DNA of 5,701 bases, from NCBI GenBank assembly GCA_024696565.1, contig JAILGR010000168.1:1-5701 (forward strand), written 5' to 3'. The translations under genes and the position numbers were made by a program. Below the pieces are notes generated by a model. The model saw nothing but the letters and a program-made list of their open reading frames with translations, made no database searches and was not told the DNA's origin. Positions 1-5,701 of this stretch are shown here, piece after piece. Within the stretch, counting starts at the first letter, position 1. Each line of letters begins with the position of its first letter. This DNA is from Acholeplasmatales bacterium (GTDB taxonomy: Bacteria; Bacillota_I; Bacilli_A; Acholeplasmatales; Anaeroplasmataceae).

Positions 1-1497
1 TTAGTAATGACAGCAATCTATATTTTAATCTATAGGAGATTCTTTAATAAAACTGAAATATTTGCTTTAGTTGGAATATATCCAATGGTTGCTATTACTG
101 TTGTAATAGAATATTTCTTTAGTAATGTATTAATTGAAGTATTTGCTTCATCTGTTGCCAATTTATTAATGTTAAACATCATTGAAAAACCAGAAATTAT
201 TTATGATTCAGAATTAGGCTTGAAAAAATATGGGGCTTTTACTACTGATTCATATAAGGCTATGGTAACTAAAAAAGAGGTTACATTAGTATTTGTTAAG
301 ATTGTAAATGAGTTTCAAATTATTCAAAAATTAAATTATGTTGAACAAATAGAATATAGAAAAACAGTTGGGAATATTATAAAAGAAACAGCTAAAGATT
401 TCTCTATGAAAGGAGAATTCTATTGGTTAGGTCAAGGTCAGTATTCAGCTGCGATTCAATCTAAATCTGATCAAGATTCAGAATCTTATGCAATGACATT
501 AAGAAGAAGGTTAAATGTACCAATTAAAACTAATTTTGGTATTATGGATTTATATTCTAATATTGCTTTAGCTAGATGTCCTTTTGATATTGATACTTCA
601 GAAAAATCAACTTCATTTATTGAAAACTTTTATCATATAGGTGGAGTTTTAGAGGATGTTTTAAATCTATCTAATGTTGAGAATAAAAAAGATTTTGAAA
701 TTAAGATGAATTTATCAACTATCATTAAACAAGCAATAATGAATGATTCGTTAGAAGTATATTATCAGCCTATTTATTCAACTAAAGAGAAGAAATTTAC
801 TAGAGCTGAAGCATTACTTAGATTGAAAGATGAAAAATATGGGTTTATCCCACCAACATTATTTTTACCTGAAGCTGAAAGAAATGGAACTATATATAAA
901 ATTGGAGATATAGTATTTGATTCAGTTTGTAGATTTATAGCATCAGATGATTTTAATAAATGTGGGTTAGAAAAGGTTGAAATCAATTTATCTGTTATTC
1001 AGTGTATGCATGAAGATTTGCCAATCCATTTAATGGATGCGATTAAAAGATATGGTGTATCACCAGATAAGATTAATTTAGATATTACAGAAACATCTGA
1101 TCCATATAGTAAGAAGATGATGGATGAAAACATTAAGATTTTAAAAGAATTAGGATTTAGTTTCTCACTTGATGATTATGGTTCTGGTTATTCTAATATG
1201 GATAATGTTTCATCTATGCCTGTTGATGTTATTAAAGTAACAAACAATCAATCTAATAATCCAGATGTTCAAGTTATGATTGATCATTCAATCCAAATGA
1301 TAAAGGATTTAAAGAGAAAGATTGTTGTTGAAGGTGTTGAAACTGAAGAAATGTTAAATAATTATGAAGGTTATTTATGTGATTATATTCAAGGTTTTTA
1401 TTTTTCAAAACCTTTACCAAAACAAGATTTTGTTGATTTTGTAATTAATGAAAATAAATCTAGAAGTAATAATGATAGAGAAGAAAGTGCTACTTAA
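1..1497 (+). CDS. Membrane-anchored c-di-GMP phosphodiesterase: degenerate GGDEF plus EAL domain, 5' end missing
   Basis: The frame is open to the window's left edge. The first ATG (base 7) has no ribosome site and falls inside a hydrophobic stretch, so I read this as a 5'-truncated gene. About three hydrophobic helices come first (bases 1-180), probably the end of a multi-helix membrane sensor. A GGDEF-like domain follows (about 205-650). Its signature is GQGQY (430-444) instead of GGDEF, so cyclase activity should be lost; such domains can act as regulatory modules. The EAL domain (about 700-1440) keeps the residues expected of an active c-di-GMP phosphodiesterase. Numbered from the base-7 Met, these are E268 of EALLR, N327 of NLS, E362 of ITE, D389-D390 of DDYGSGYSN, K410, E442 and E445 of EGVE, and Q462 of QGF. 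Expected activity is c-di-GMP to pGpG at the inner membrane face, lowering motility/adhesion signalling. The input sensed is unknown. Domain calls are confident; activity is inferred. Confidence 0.9.
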   Translation, partial: LVMTAIYILIYRRFFNKTEIFALVGIYPMVAITVVIEYFFSNVLIEVFASSVANLLMLNIIEKPEIIYDSELGLKKYGAFTTDSYKAMVTKKEVTLVFVKIVNEFQIIQKLNYVEQIEYRKTVGNIIKETAKDFSMKGEFYWLGQGQYSAAIQSKSDQDSESYAMTLRRRLNVPIKTNFGIMDLYSNIALARCPFDIDTSEKSTSFIENFYHIGGVLEDVLNLSNVENKKDFEIKMNLSTIIKQAIMNDSLEVYYQPIYSTKEKKFTRAEALLRLKDEKYGFIPPTLFLPEAERNGTIYKIGDIVFDSVCRFIASDDFNKCGLEKVEINLSVIQCMHEDLPIHLMDAIKRYGVSPDKINLDITETSDPYSKKMMDENIKILKELGFSFSLDDYGSGYSNMDNVSSMPVDVIKVTNNQSNNPDVQVMIDHSIQMIKDLKRKIVVEGVETEEMLNNYEGYLCDYIQGFYFSKPLPKQDFVDFVINENKSRSNNDREESAT

Positions 1498-1511
1498 GTA
1501 GCTCTTTTTTT
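1483..1511 (+). terminator. Intrinsic terminator of the EAL gene, stop codon in the loop
   Basis: The perfect stem GCTAC (1489-1493) / GTAGC (1498-1502) closes a TTAA loop. Past a T-T mismatch (1488/1503) it extends through G1487-C1504 and further A-T pairs. Seven T residues follow (1505-1511). The TAA stop codon (1495-1497) is in the loop, so the last codons of the gene form the left arm. Ribosomes terminating here would cover the hairpin. Confidence 0.85.
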
Positions 1512-1533
1512 CTAATTATAAAGATAATTAGAA
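1510..1533. repeat. Perfect 10-bp inverted repeat, candidate operator for the Lrp-family regulator
   Basis: The left arm TTCTAATTAT is read as T1510 plus TCTAATTAT (1511-1519). The right arm is ATAATTAGA plus A (1524-1533), and the spacer is AAAG (1520-1523). It ends directly before the -35 box of the alaR promoter (1534). No T-run follows on the + strand, so it is not a second normal terminator. Lrp/AsnC proteins bind AT-rich imperfect palindromes and often control their own promoter, so an operator is plausible. Being nearly all A/T in an AT-rich genome, it could also be chance. Confidence 0.45.
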
Positions 1534-1562
1534 TTGAAATCTATTGATAGTGATGTTATAAT
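1534..1562 (+). promoter_or_regulatory. Sigma-A-type promoter of the alaR-alaT operon (extended -10)
   Basis: The -35 box TTGAAA (1534-1539) is separated by exactly 17 bp from a consensus -10 TATAAT (1557-1562). A TG dinucleotide at 1554-1555 gives an extended -10. The predicted transcript starts near 1568-1570, leaving a short leader of about 27 bases that carries the ribosome site TGGAGGA (1583-1589). It lies just after the EAL-gene terminator and before the regulator gene, which is where an operon promoter is expected. Confidence 0.8.
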
Positions 1563-1595
1563 TAACCTAAATTGTAAAGTTTTGGAGGAACCTTT

Positions 1596-2090
1596 ATGAA
1601 TGACTTATTAAGAGAAAAAATTTTAAGAAATTTAGAAGCTAATAGTAGAATTGATTTACATGAATTAAGTATTATGCTTGGAGTATCTGAAGCTGAAGTC
1701 GCGAACGAGGTTTCTTCTATGGAAAAAGAAAGAATTATTTGTGGTTATACTACTTTAATTAATTGGGATAATACTTCTAAGGAAGTTGTTAATGCCTTAA
1801 TTGAAGTAAAAGTAACTCCTCAAAGAGGAATTGGCTTTGATAGTATTGCCTCAAGAATTGCTAAATTTCCTGAAGTTACAAGTGTATATTTAATGAGTGG
1901 TGGTTTTGACTTTGCTGTATTCATTGAGGGTAAATCAATGAAGGAAGTAGCAAGATTTGTTTTTGATAAGCTATCAACTTTAGATTATATTTTATCTACC
2001 TCAACTCATTTTGTATTAAAGAAATATAAAGATCATGGTGTAGATCTTTATGAAGAAAAGAAAGATGAAAGAATGTTGGTGAGCGCATAA
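1596..2090 (+). CDS. alaR: Lrp/AsnC-family transcriptional regulator, AlaR-like
   Basis: The 164-residue product has the usual two-part Lrp/AsnC build. An N-terminal helix-turn-helix (about residues 4-60, including the ELSIMLGVSEAEV recognition region) is followed by a C-terminal RAM/ligand-binding domain (about 66-145). The latter has alternating strand-helix segments and an SGGFDF turn typical of the effector pocket. A charged tail follows (about 145-164). The start is fixed by TGGAGGA six bases upstream of ATG. The gene overlaps the aminotransferase gene by one base (TAATG), so the two are almost certainly co-transcribed and perhaps translationally coupled. In Bacillus subtilis the equivalent pair is alaR(yugG)-alaT(yugH), where the regulator controls the alanine transaminase operon. 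By analogy this protein probably senses an amino acid, likely alanine, and binds near its own promoter. The family call is firm. The AlaR name rests on neighbourhood and the partner's similarity; a different amino-acid ligand is possible. Confidence 0.85.
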   Translation: MNDLLREKILRNLEANSRIDLHELSIMLGVSEAEVANEVSSMEKERIICGYTTLINWDNTSKEVVNALIEVKVTPQRGIGFDSIASRIAKFPEVTSVYLMSGGFDFAVFIEGKSMKEVARFVFDKLSTLDYILSTSTHFVLKKYKDHGVDLYEEKKDERMLVSA

Positions 2091-3250
2091 TGCGTGATTT
2101 CCTATCTAAAAAGGTATGTGATCTTAAGCCAAGCGGAATCCGTAAGTTCTTTGATATTGCATCTGAAATAAAAGGATGTATATCATTAGGTGTTGGTGAA
2201 CCGGATTTTGATACACCATGGCATATCCGTGAAGAAGGTATTTATTCTTTAGAAAGAGGTAGAACACATTATACTTCTAATGCCGGATTAAAAGATTTAA
2301 GAGTTGAGATTTCCAATTATTTAAAAAGAAAAAACAATTTAGATTATTCTTATAATGATGAAATTTTAGTCACTGTAGGTGGTAGTGAGGCTATTGATGT
2401 TGCTTTAAGGGCAATGATTGAAGATGGTGATGAAGTTATTATTACTACACCATGTTATGTTTCATATGAACCATGTGCTATTATGGCAGGAGCTAAGGTT
2501 AAAACTATTCCTTTAAAAAATGAAAATGAATTTCGTTTAACTAAAGAAGAATTAGAGAAAGCCATTACACCTAAGAGTAAAATCTTATTAATGAATTTCC
2601 CTAATAATCCAACTGGAGCTATTATGGAAAGAAAAGATTTAGAAGAAATTGCCAAGGTTGTTATTGAACATGATTTAATTGTAATTTCTGATGAAATTTA
2701 TTCTGAATTAACTTATACAGGTAATCATGTATCTATTGCCGAGATAGATGGTATGAAAGAAAGAACTATTTTAATAAATGGTTTTTCTAAATCATTTGCG
2801 ATGACAGGATGGCGTTTAGGCTTTGCTTGTGGGCCAAAAGAAATAATTAAACAAATGATTAAAATTCATCAATTTTGTATTATGTGTGCCCCTATTGCAT
2901 CACAGTATGCTGCAGTTGAGGCACTAAAAAATGGTGATAGTGACGTTTTAGAGATGAGAGAAAGCTATGATGAAAGAAGAAGATTTCTTTTACATAGACT
3001 AAAGGAAATGGGACTACCTTGTTTTACTCCTAAAGGCGCATTTTATGTTTTCCCTGATATTCGTAAATATGGAATGTCAAGTGAAGATTTTGCATTAAGA
3101 CTTTTAAATGAACAAAAGGTAGTAGTAGTTCCTGGTTCAGCATTTGGTGATTCTGGGGAAGGCTTCATTAGAATTTCTTATGCGTATTCTATAGATGATT
3201 TAAAGAAGGCATTAGCCCGAGTAGAAGCATTTATTAAAACATTAAAGTAA
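2090..3250 (+). CDS. alaT: PLP-dependent class I aminotransferase, AlaT/YugH-like (probable alanine transaminase)
   Basis: The 386-residue cytosolic fold-type I aminotransferase is full length for the aspartate-aminotransferase superfamily. Visible active-site residues are the N173-P174-T175-G176 motif, D201 and Y204 of SDEIY (PLP ring contacts), the Schiff-base lysine K234 in GFSKSFAMTGWRLG, and R361 of the FIRISYA segment, which holds the substrate carboxylate. The N-terminal SGIRKFFDIA and ISLGVGEPDFDTPW segments closely resemble my recollection of B. subtilis YugH/AlaT, also about 386 residues. The expected reaction is reversible amino transfer between alanine and 2-oxoglutarate, giving pyruvate and glutamate. 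Aspartate or aromatic amino acids remain possible substrates, since sequence alone does not settle specificity here. Translation starts at the ATG overlapping the alaR stop; GGTGAG (2078-2083) inside alaR is its ribosome site. The gene is closed by the terminator at 3256-3290. The first codons use CGT and CCN more than the AGA-rich neighbours, a mild difference that needs no transfer explanation. Confidence 0.9.
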   Translation: MRDFLSKKVCDLKPSGIRKFFDIASEIKGCISLGVGEPDFDTPWHIREEGIYSLERGRTHYTSNAGLKDLRVEISNYLKRKNNLDYSYNDEILVTVGGSEAIDVALRAMIEDGDEVIITTPCYVSYEPCAIMAGAKVKTIPLKNENEFRLTKEELEKAITPKSKILLMNFPNNPTGAIMERKDLEEIAKVVIEHDLIVISDEIYSELTYTGNHVSIAEIDGMKERTILINGFSKSFAMTGWRLGFACGPKEIIKQMIKIHQFCIMCAPIASQYAAVEALKNGDSDVLEMRESYDERRRFLLHRLKEMGLPCFTPKGAFYVFPDIRKYGMSSEDFALRLLNEQKVVVVPGSAFGDSGEGFIRISYAYSIDDLKKALARVEAFIKTLK

Positions 3251-3255
3251 TATTT

Positions 3256-3290
3256 AAGGACTTGAAATGTTAAAATTTTAAGTCCTTTTT
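3256..3290 (+). terminator. Intrinsic terminator after alaT, directly abutting the prfB ribosome site
   Basis: A 13-bp stem (left arm 3256-3268, right arm 3275-3287) has one G-U wobble. It includes the perfect AAGGACTT / AAGTCCTT pairing and closes a six-base loop, GTTAAA. Five T residues follow (3286-3290), the first two also serving in the stem. It begins six bases after the alaT stop. The prfB Shine-Dalgarno starts only two or three bases after the T-run, which is unusually tight. Confidence 0.85.
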
Positions 3291-3292
3291 GT

Positions 3293-3306
3293 TGGAGGTT
3301 ATTATG
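3293..3306 (+). promoter_or_regulatory. prfB ribosome binding site and start choice
   Basis: TGGAGG (3293-3298) lies five bases before ATG at 3304. A longer reading from TTG at 3289 is open but would start inside the terminator T-run with no ribosome site upstream. ATG 3304 is also the start that aligns the protein with B. subtilis RF2 from residue 1. Confidence 0.85.
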
Positions 3307-4410
3307 GAAAAGTATGAAATTAATAAGTTCATAGAAGAATATGATATTAAACTTAAGGATTTAGATAAAGCTTTAGGTATTAATCAAAAAGAGATAGAAC
3401 TTAAAGAATTAAATAAAGAAATAGAAGACCCTAACTTTTGGTCTGATCAAAAGAAGGCTCAAGAAGTAATTAAGAAATCTAATTTACTTAAAGATACTAT
3501 TAATTCATATAATGATTTATCTAAACAATTTAATGATATTAATGATTTAAAGGATTCTGCTTTAGAAGATGAAGAATTAATGTCTTTACTTGAAATTGCT
3601 ATTGAAGAATTTAAAGATACTTGCCAAAAAGTAGAAGAAAAGGCTTTGCTTAGTGGTAAATATGATATGAATAATGTCATCTTAGAAATACACCCAGGAG
3701 CTGGTGGTACTGAGTCAATGGACTGGGCTGATATGTTATATAGAATGTATAATAGATTTTGTGCTAGAAATGGTTTTAAAGTAACATTACTTGATTATCA
3801 AGCTGGTGATGAGGCTGGTATTAAATCTGTAACAATTCAAATAGATGGTGATTATGCATATGGATTATTTAAAGGAGAACGTGGTGTTCATAGATTAGTT
3901 AGAATTTCACCATTTGATTCAAATGCTAGACGTCATACATCATTTTGTAGTGTAGATATTGCCCCACTTATTGATAACAATAATGATTTAGTTATTCCTG
4001 ATGAAGATTTAAGAATTGATACATTTTGTTCTTCAGGTCCTGGTGGACAAGGCGTTAATACTACATATTCTGCAGTAAGAATTACTCATAAACCTACAGG
4101 TTTATTTGTAGCTTGTCAAAAAGAACGTAGTCAAATTAGAAATAAAGAAATTGCGATGACTTTACTTAAATCTAAGCTATTAGATTTAGAAATAAAAAAA
4201 CAAGAAGAAGAAATCGCTAAAGAAAAAGGAACACAAATGGGAATTAATTTTGGTTCTCAAATTAGATCATATGTATTTTGTCCTTATACTTTAGTAAAAG
4301 ACCATAGAACAGATTATGAAATGGGAAATATTACTGCAGTAATGGATGGAGATATTTTAGGATTTATGCAAGCATATTTAAAGATGAAAGCTGGTGAAGC
4401 TAATGAATAA
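3304..4410 (+). CDS. prfB: Peptide chain release factor 2 (RF2), without the programmed frameshift
   Basis: The 368-residue product is the normal RF2 length. RF2 recognises UAA and UGA in the ribosomal A site and triggers peptidyl-tRNA hydrolysis. The stop-codon reading tripeptide S202-P203-F204 (SPF, diagnostic of RF2 against RF1) is present within VRISPFDSNARRH. The catalytic G247-G248-Q249 is present within SSGPGGQGVN, at positions very close to E. coli RF2. The N-terminal helical domain (about 1-110) contains the conserved IEDPNFWSDQKKAQ segment. Most bacterial prfB genes carry an in-frame UGA near codon 25 that needs a +1 frameshift. Here the frame is continuous: the equivalent Leu24 is TTA at 3373-3375, followed by GGT, with no CTTTGA slip site. 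The residue after GGQ is Gly where His is usual (GGQHVN). The last codons overlap the yitT start by eight bases, so the two genes are probably co-transcribed. The promoter is unclear, since a terminator sits directly upstream. Confidence 0.96.
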   Translation: MEKYEINKFIEEYDIKLKDLDKALGINQKEIELKELNKEIEDPNFWSDQKKAQEVIKKSNLLKDTINSYNDLSKQFNDINDLKDSALEDEELMSLLEIAIEEFKDTCQKVEEKALLSGKYDMNNVILEIHPGAGGTESMDWADMLYRMYNRFCARNGFKVTLLDYQAGDEAGIKSVTIQIDGDYAYGLFKGERGVHRLVRISPFDSNARRHTSFCSVDIAPLIDNNNDLVIPDEDLRIDTFCSSGPGGQGVNTTYSAVRITHKPTGLFVACQKERSQIRNKEIAMTLLKSKLLDLEIKKQEEEIAKEKGTQMGINFGSQIRSYVFCPYTLVKDHRTDYEMGNITAVMDGDILGFMQAYLKMKAGEANE

Positions 4411-5356
4411 TGAAGTAGAAATTAAAGAAAATCAAGATAAAAAAGCAAATATAAAGAAATTATGTAAGAAAAAAGCTAAACAATATATTTGGATTTCATT
4501 AGGTGTAGTATTAATGGATTTAGGATATTACTTTTTCTTTTCACAATCTGGTATTGTTGCCGGTGGTGTAACAGGATTAGAAATTGTCTTAAGACCTTTA
4601 TTACAAAATATTCCATGGTTTAAGCCATCTTACTTCTTATATGGTGCTGAAGTAATATGTTTGATTTTAGGTTTGATCTTTATTGGTAAGGAATTTTTTA
4701 TAAAGACAGTTTATGCAGCACTTTTATCTCCTACTATCATTTTTATATTTGAAACTACAGGAGTACCTGGTGATTTATTATATGCCCCTATTAGTGATGG
4801 TAATAAATTAATTATAAGTACTATTTGTGGTGCCCTACTTACAGGTTTTGGTGTTGGTTTAGCTATTAGAAATAATGGTTCTACTGGTGGTATGGATGTT
4901 ATTCAAAAGATAATATCTAAATATGCTAAGATTCCAATCAGCCAAACTTTAATATTTACCGATTGGGCAGTTGTAATTTTATCTGGTTATTCTTTTTTAA
5001 CAAATAATTATCGTATTGAATATGTAGTCTTTGGTATTTTAGCTTTAATAGCTGAAGGATATATTATTGATGTTTTAGCATTATCTATTAGACCTAGAAG
5101 AACCGTTTATGTTATTTCTGATAAACCACAAGAAATTAAAGATTTAATTTATGAAAAACTAGATAGAGGTGTAACATTCTCTCCTGTTATGGGAGCATAT
5201 ACAAATACAGAAAGAACTATGGTTATTTGTACAATGGATAAAAATGAGGCTTACCGTATTGTTAGTTTAATATCTGAAATAGATCCTAAAGCATTTACCT
5301 TTGTAACTTCTTGTAAAGAGGTTAGAGGAGAATATGATAAAAGAGGAATAATTTAA
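4403..5356 (+). CDS. YitT-family multi-pass membrane protein (YitT membrane domain plus DUF2179)
   Basis: The product has 317 residues. A lysine-rich cytoplasmic N-terminus (about 1-28) is followed by five to six hydrophobic segments (about 29-225) forming the YitT/DUF161 membrane domain, with hallmarks SGIVAGGVTGL near the start and NNGSTGGMDVIQKI in the middle. A soluble C-terminal DUF2179 domain follows (about 232-317), recognised by RPRRTVYVIS, LDRGVTF, GAYTN and the EIDPKAF segment. This two-domain order is the standard one. Several paralogues are common in Bacillota; their transport substrate, if any, is not established, so I assign none. The ATG at 4403 is chosen because GGTGA (4393-4397) lies five bases upstream. 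A GTG at 4394 would add only three residues and has no better ribosome site. It overlaps prfB by eight bases and recX by one, indicating one transcript. Confidence 0.9.
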   Translation: MNNEVEIKENQDKKANIKKLCKKKAKQYIWISLGVVLMDLGYYFFFSQSGIVAGGVTGLEIVLRPLLQNIPWFKPSYFLYGAEVICLILGLIFIGKEFFIKTVYAALLSPTIIFIFETTGVPGDLLYAPISDGNKLIISTICGALLTGFGVGLAIRNNGSTGGMDVIQKIISKYAKIPISQTLIFTDWAVVILSGYSFLTNNYRIEYVVFGILALIAEGYIIDVLALSIRPRRTVYVISDKPQEIKDLIYEKLDRGVTFSPVMGAYTNTERTMVICTMDKNEAYRIVSLISEIDPKAFTFVTSCKEVRGEYDKRGII

Positions 5357-5701
5357 TGCTTATAAAAAAACTAGAGAAGAAAAAGAGTAAATATTTAGTT
5401 TTAATAGAAGATAAAGAATACACATTTGTAGAAGATGTTATATTAAAATATAAAATATTAGAAAATCATGAAATTGATTCTAAAACTTTAGAAGAAGCAA
5501 TCTCCTTAAATCATATTTTAGAATACTATGATAAAGCTTTATCATATCATTTAAAATACGGTAAAGGTTCTTTTGAAATAAAAAGATATTTATATGATAA
5601 AGGCCTAAATGATTATGAAGCGACAAAGATTGTAAATTTAATGATTGAAAGAAAGATTTTAGATGATGATAAATTATTAGATTCATTAATAGAATCATTA
5701 G
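5356..5701 (+). CDS. recX: RecX-family regulatory protein, 3' end cut by the window edge
   Basis: The ATG at 5356 overlaps the yitT stop codon by one base (TAATG), and AGAGGA (5342-5347) eight bases upstream serves as ribosome site. The frame is open for 115 codons to the window edge. Residues 1-50 form a charged N-terminal region with the VLIEDKEYTFVEDVI strand pattern seen at the start of Bacillus RecX. From about residue 55 comes the first RecX three-helix repeat: ALSYHLKYGKGSFEIKRYL, then a KGL turn, then IVNLMIERKILDDDKLLDS. This matches the family pattern AL.yL..r..S..Ei...L..kG....I..vi..L...g.l.D. The usual arginine before Ser is replaced by Gly here. RecX binds RecA and modulates its filaments and strand exchange. 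Bacillus-type RecX proteins are about 260 residues, so over half is missing. Adjacency to yitT and prfB suggests only shared transcription. Confidence 0.82.
   Translation, partial: MLIKKLEKKKSKYLVLIEDKEYTFVEDVILKYKILENHEIDSKTLEEAISLNHILEYYDKALSYHLKYGKGSFEIKRYLYDKGLNDYEATKIVNLMIERKILDDDKLLDSLIESL

Noticed and set aside
465..486. Short palindromic string around GATTCAGAATC in the EAL gene, and GATTC...GAATC near 5679-5695 in recX.
   Set aside because: Both are within coding sequence, are short, and are encoded by ordinary Asp/Ser/Glu codons; likely chance.
774..986. Minus-strand open frame inside the EAL gene, with similar ones at 2455-2655, 3459-3680 and 5480-5698.
   Set aside because: Each lies inside a well-supported + strand gene, lacks family features, and is explained as a shadow of AT-rich coding sequence.
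1..1497. Possible recoding of UGA as tryptophan, given the AT-rich, mycoplasma-like composition.
   Set aside because: No in-frame TGA occurs in any gene, every Trp is TGG, and a full RF2 gene is present in the window.
1576..1595. Weak hairpin AAAG...CTTT around the alaR ribosome site, suggesting a riboswitch-like lock.
   Set aside because: Only four consecutive pairs with a bulge, all but one A-T; not stable enough to support a regulatory claim, and the leader is too short for a riboswitch.
3289..3303. A TTG start for prfB five codons earlier.
   Set aside because: It lies in the terminator T-run, has no ribosome site, and would translate the real Shine-Dalgarno. ATG 3304 aligns with RF2 proteins.
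3371..3376. CTTTAG at the exact position of the classical prfB slip site, resembling a frameshift signal with UAG.
   Set aside because: It is out of register: the downstream coding frame reads GCT-TTA-GGT straight through, and a +1 shift from CTT-TAG would land in a frame that soon hits TAA. No Shine-Dalgarno-like sequence precedes it.

Overview
The window is an AT-rich (roughly 30% GC by eye) bacterial chromosome segment with every gene on the + strand. Codon use is strongly A/T-ending: Leu is mostly TTA and Arg mostly AGA. All nine tryptophans in the complete genes are TGG, and all five readable stop codons are TAA. A release factor 2 gene is present, so UGA is evidently a stop here. That argues against the UGA=Trp mycoplasmas. 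Together with the AlaR/AlaT pair, YitT and RecX, it points to a low-GC Bacillota, probably a Bacilli/Erysipelotrichia- or RF39-like lineage. That placement is inference; no rRNA or other marker is present.

Layout: (1) 1-1497 is the 3' part of a membrane-anchored c-di-GMP protein: transmembrane helices, a degenerate GGDEF domain (GQGQY) and an intact EAL phosphodiesterase domain. It ends in an intrinsic terminator whose loop contains the stop codon. (2) 1510-1562 is a compact regulatory region: a perfect 10-bp inverted repeat abutting a near-consensus sigma-A promoter (TTGAAA, 17 bp, TGn-TATAAT). (3) 1596-3250 is a two-gene operon, an Lrp/AsnC-family regulator (alaR-like) and a class I aminotransferase (alaT-like), overlapping by one base and closed by a strong terminator at 3256-3290. 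(4) 3304-5701 is a tightly packed run of prfB (release factor 2), a YitT-family membrane protein and the 5' part of recX, with overlapping start and stop codons.

How the genes work together: the alaR-alaT unit looks like a self-contained amino-acid (alanine) transamination switch, with the regulator co-transcribed with its likely target. The prfB-yitT-recX run looks like a co-transcribed housekeeping group with no obvious shared pathway. The EAL protein belongs to a different transcription unit that starts before the window.

There is no gene-free stretch longer than about 100 bases and I saw no mobile element, CRISPR array, tRNA or rRNA. The window is largely ordinary. I do not see a previously undescribed system. 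The points most worth a second look are the prfB gene lacking the usual programmed frameshift, the terminator sitting directly against the prfB ribosome binding site, and the operator-like inverted repeat beside the alaR promoter.
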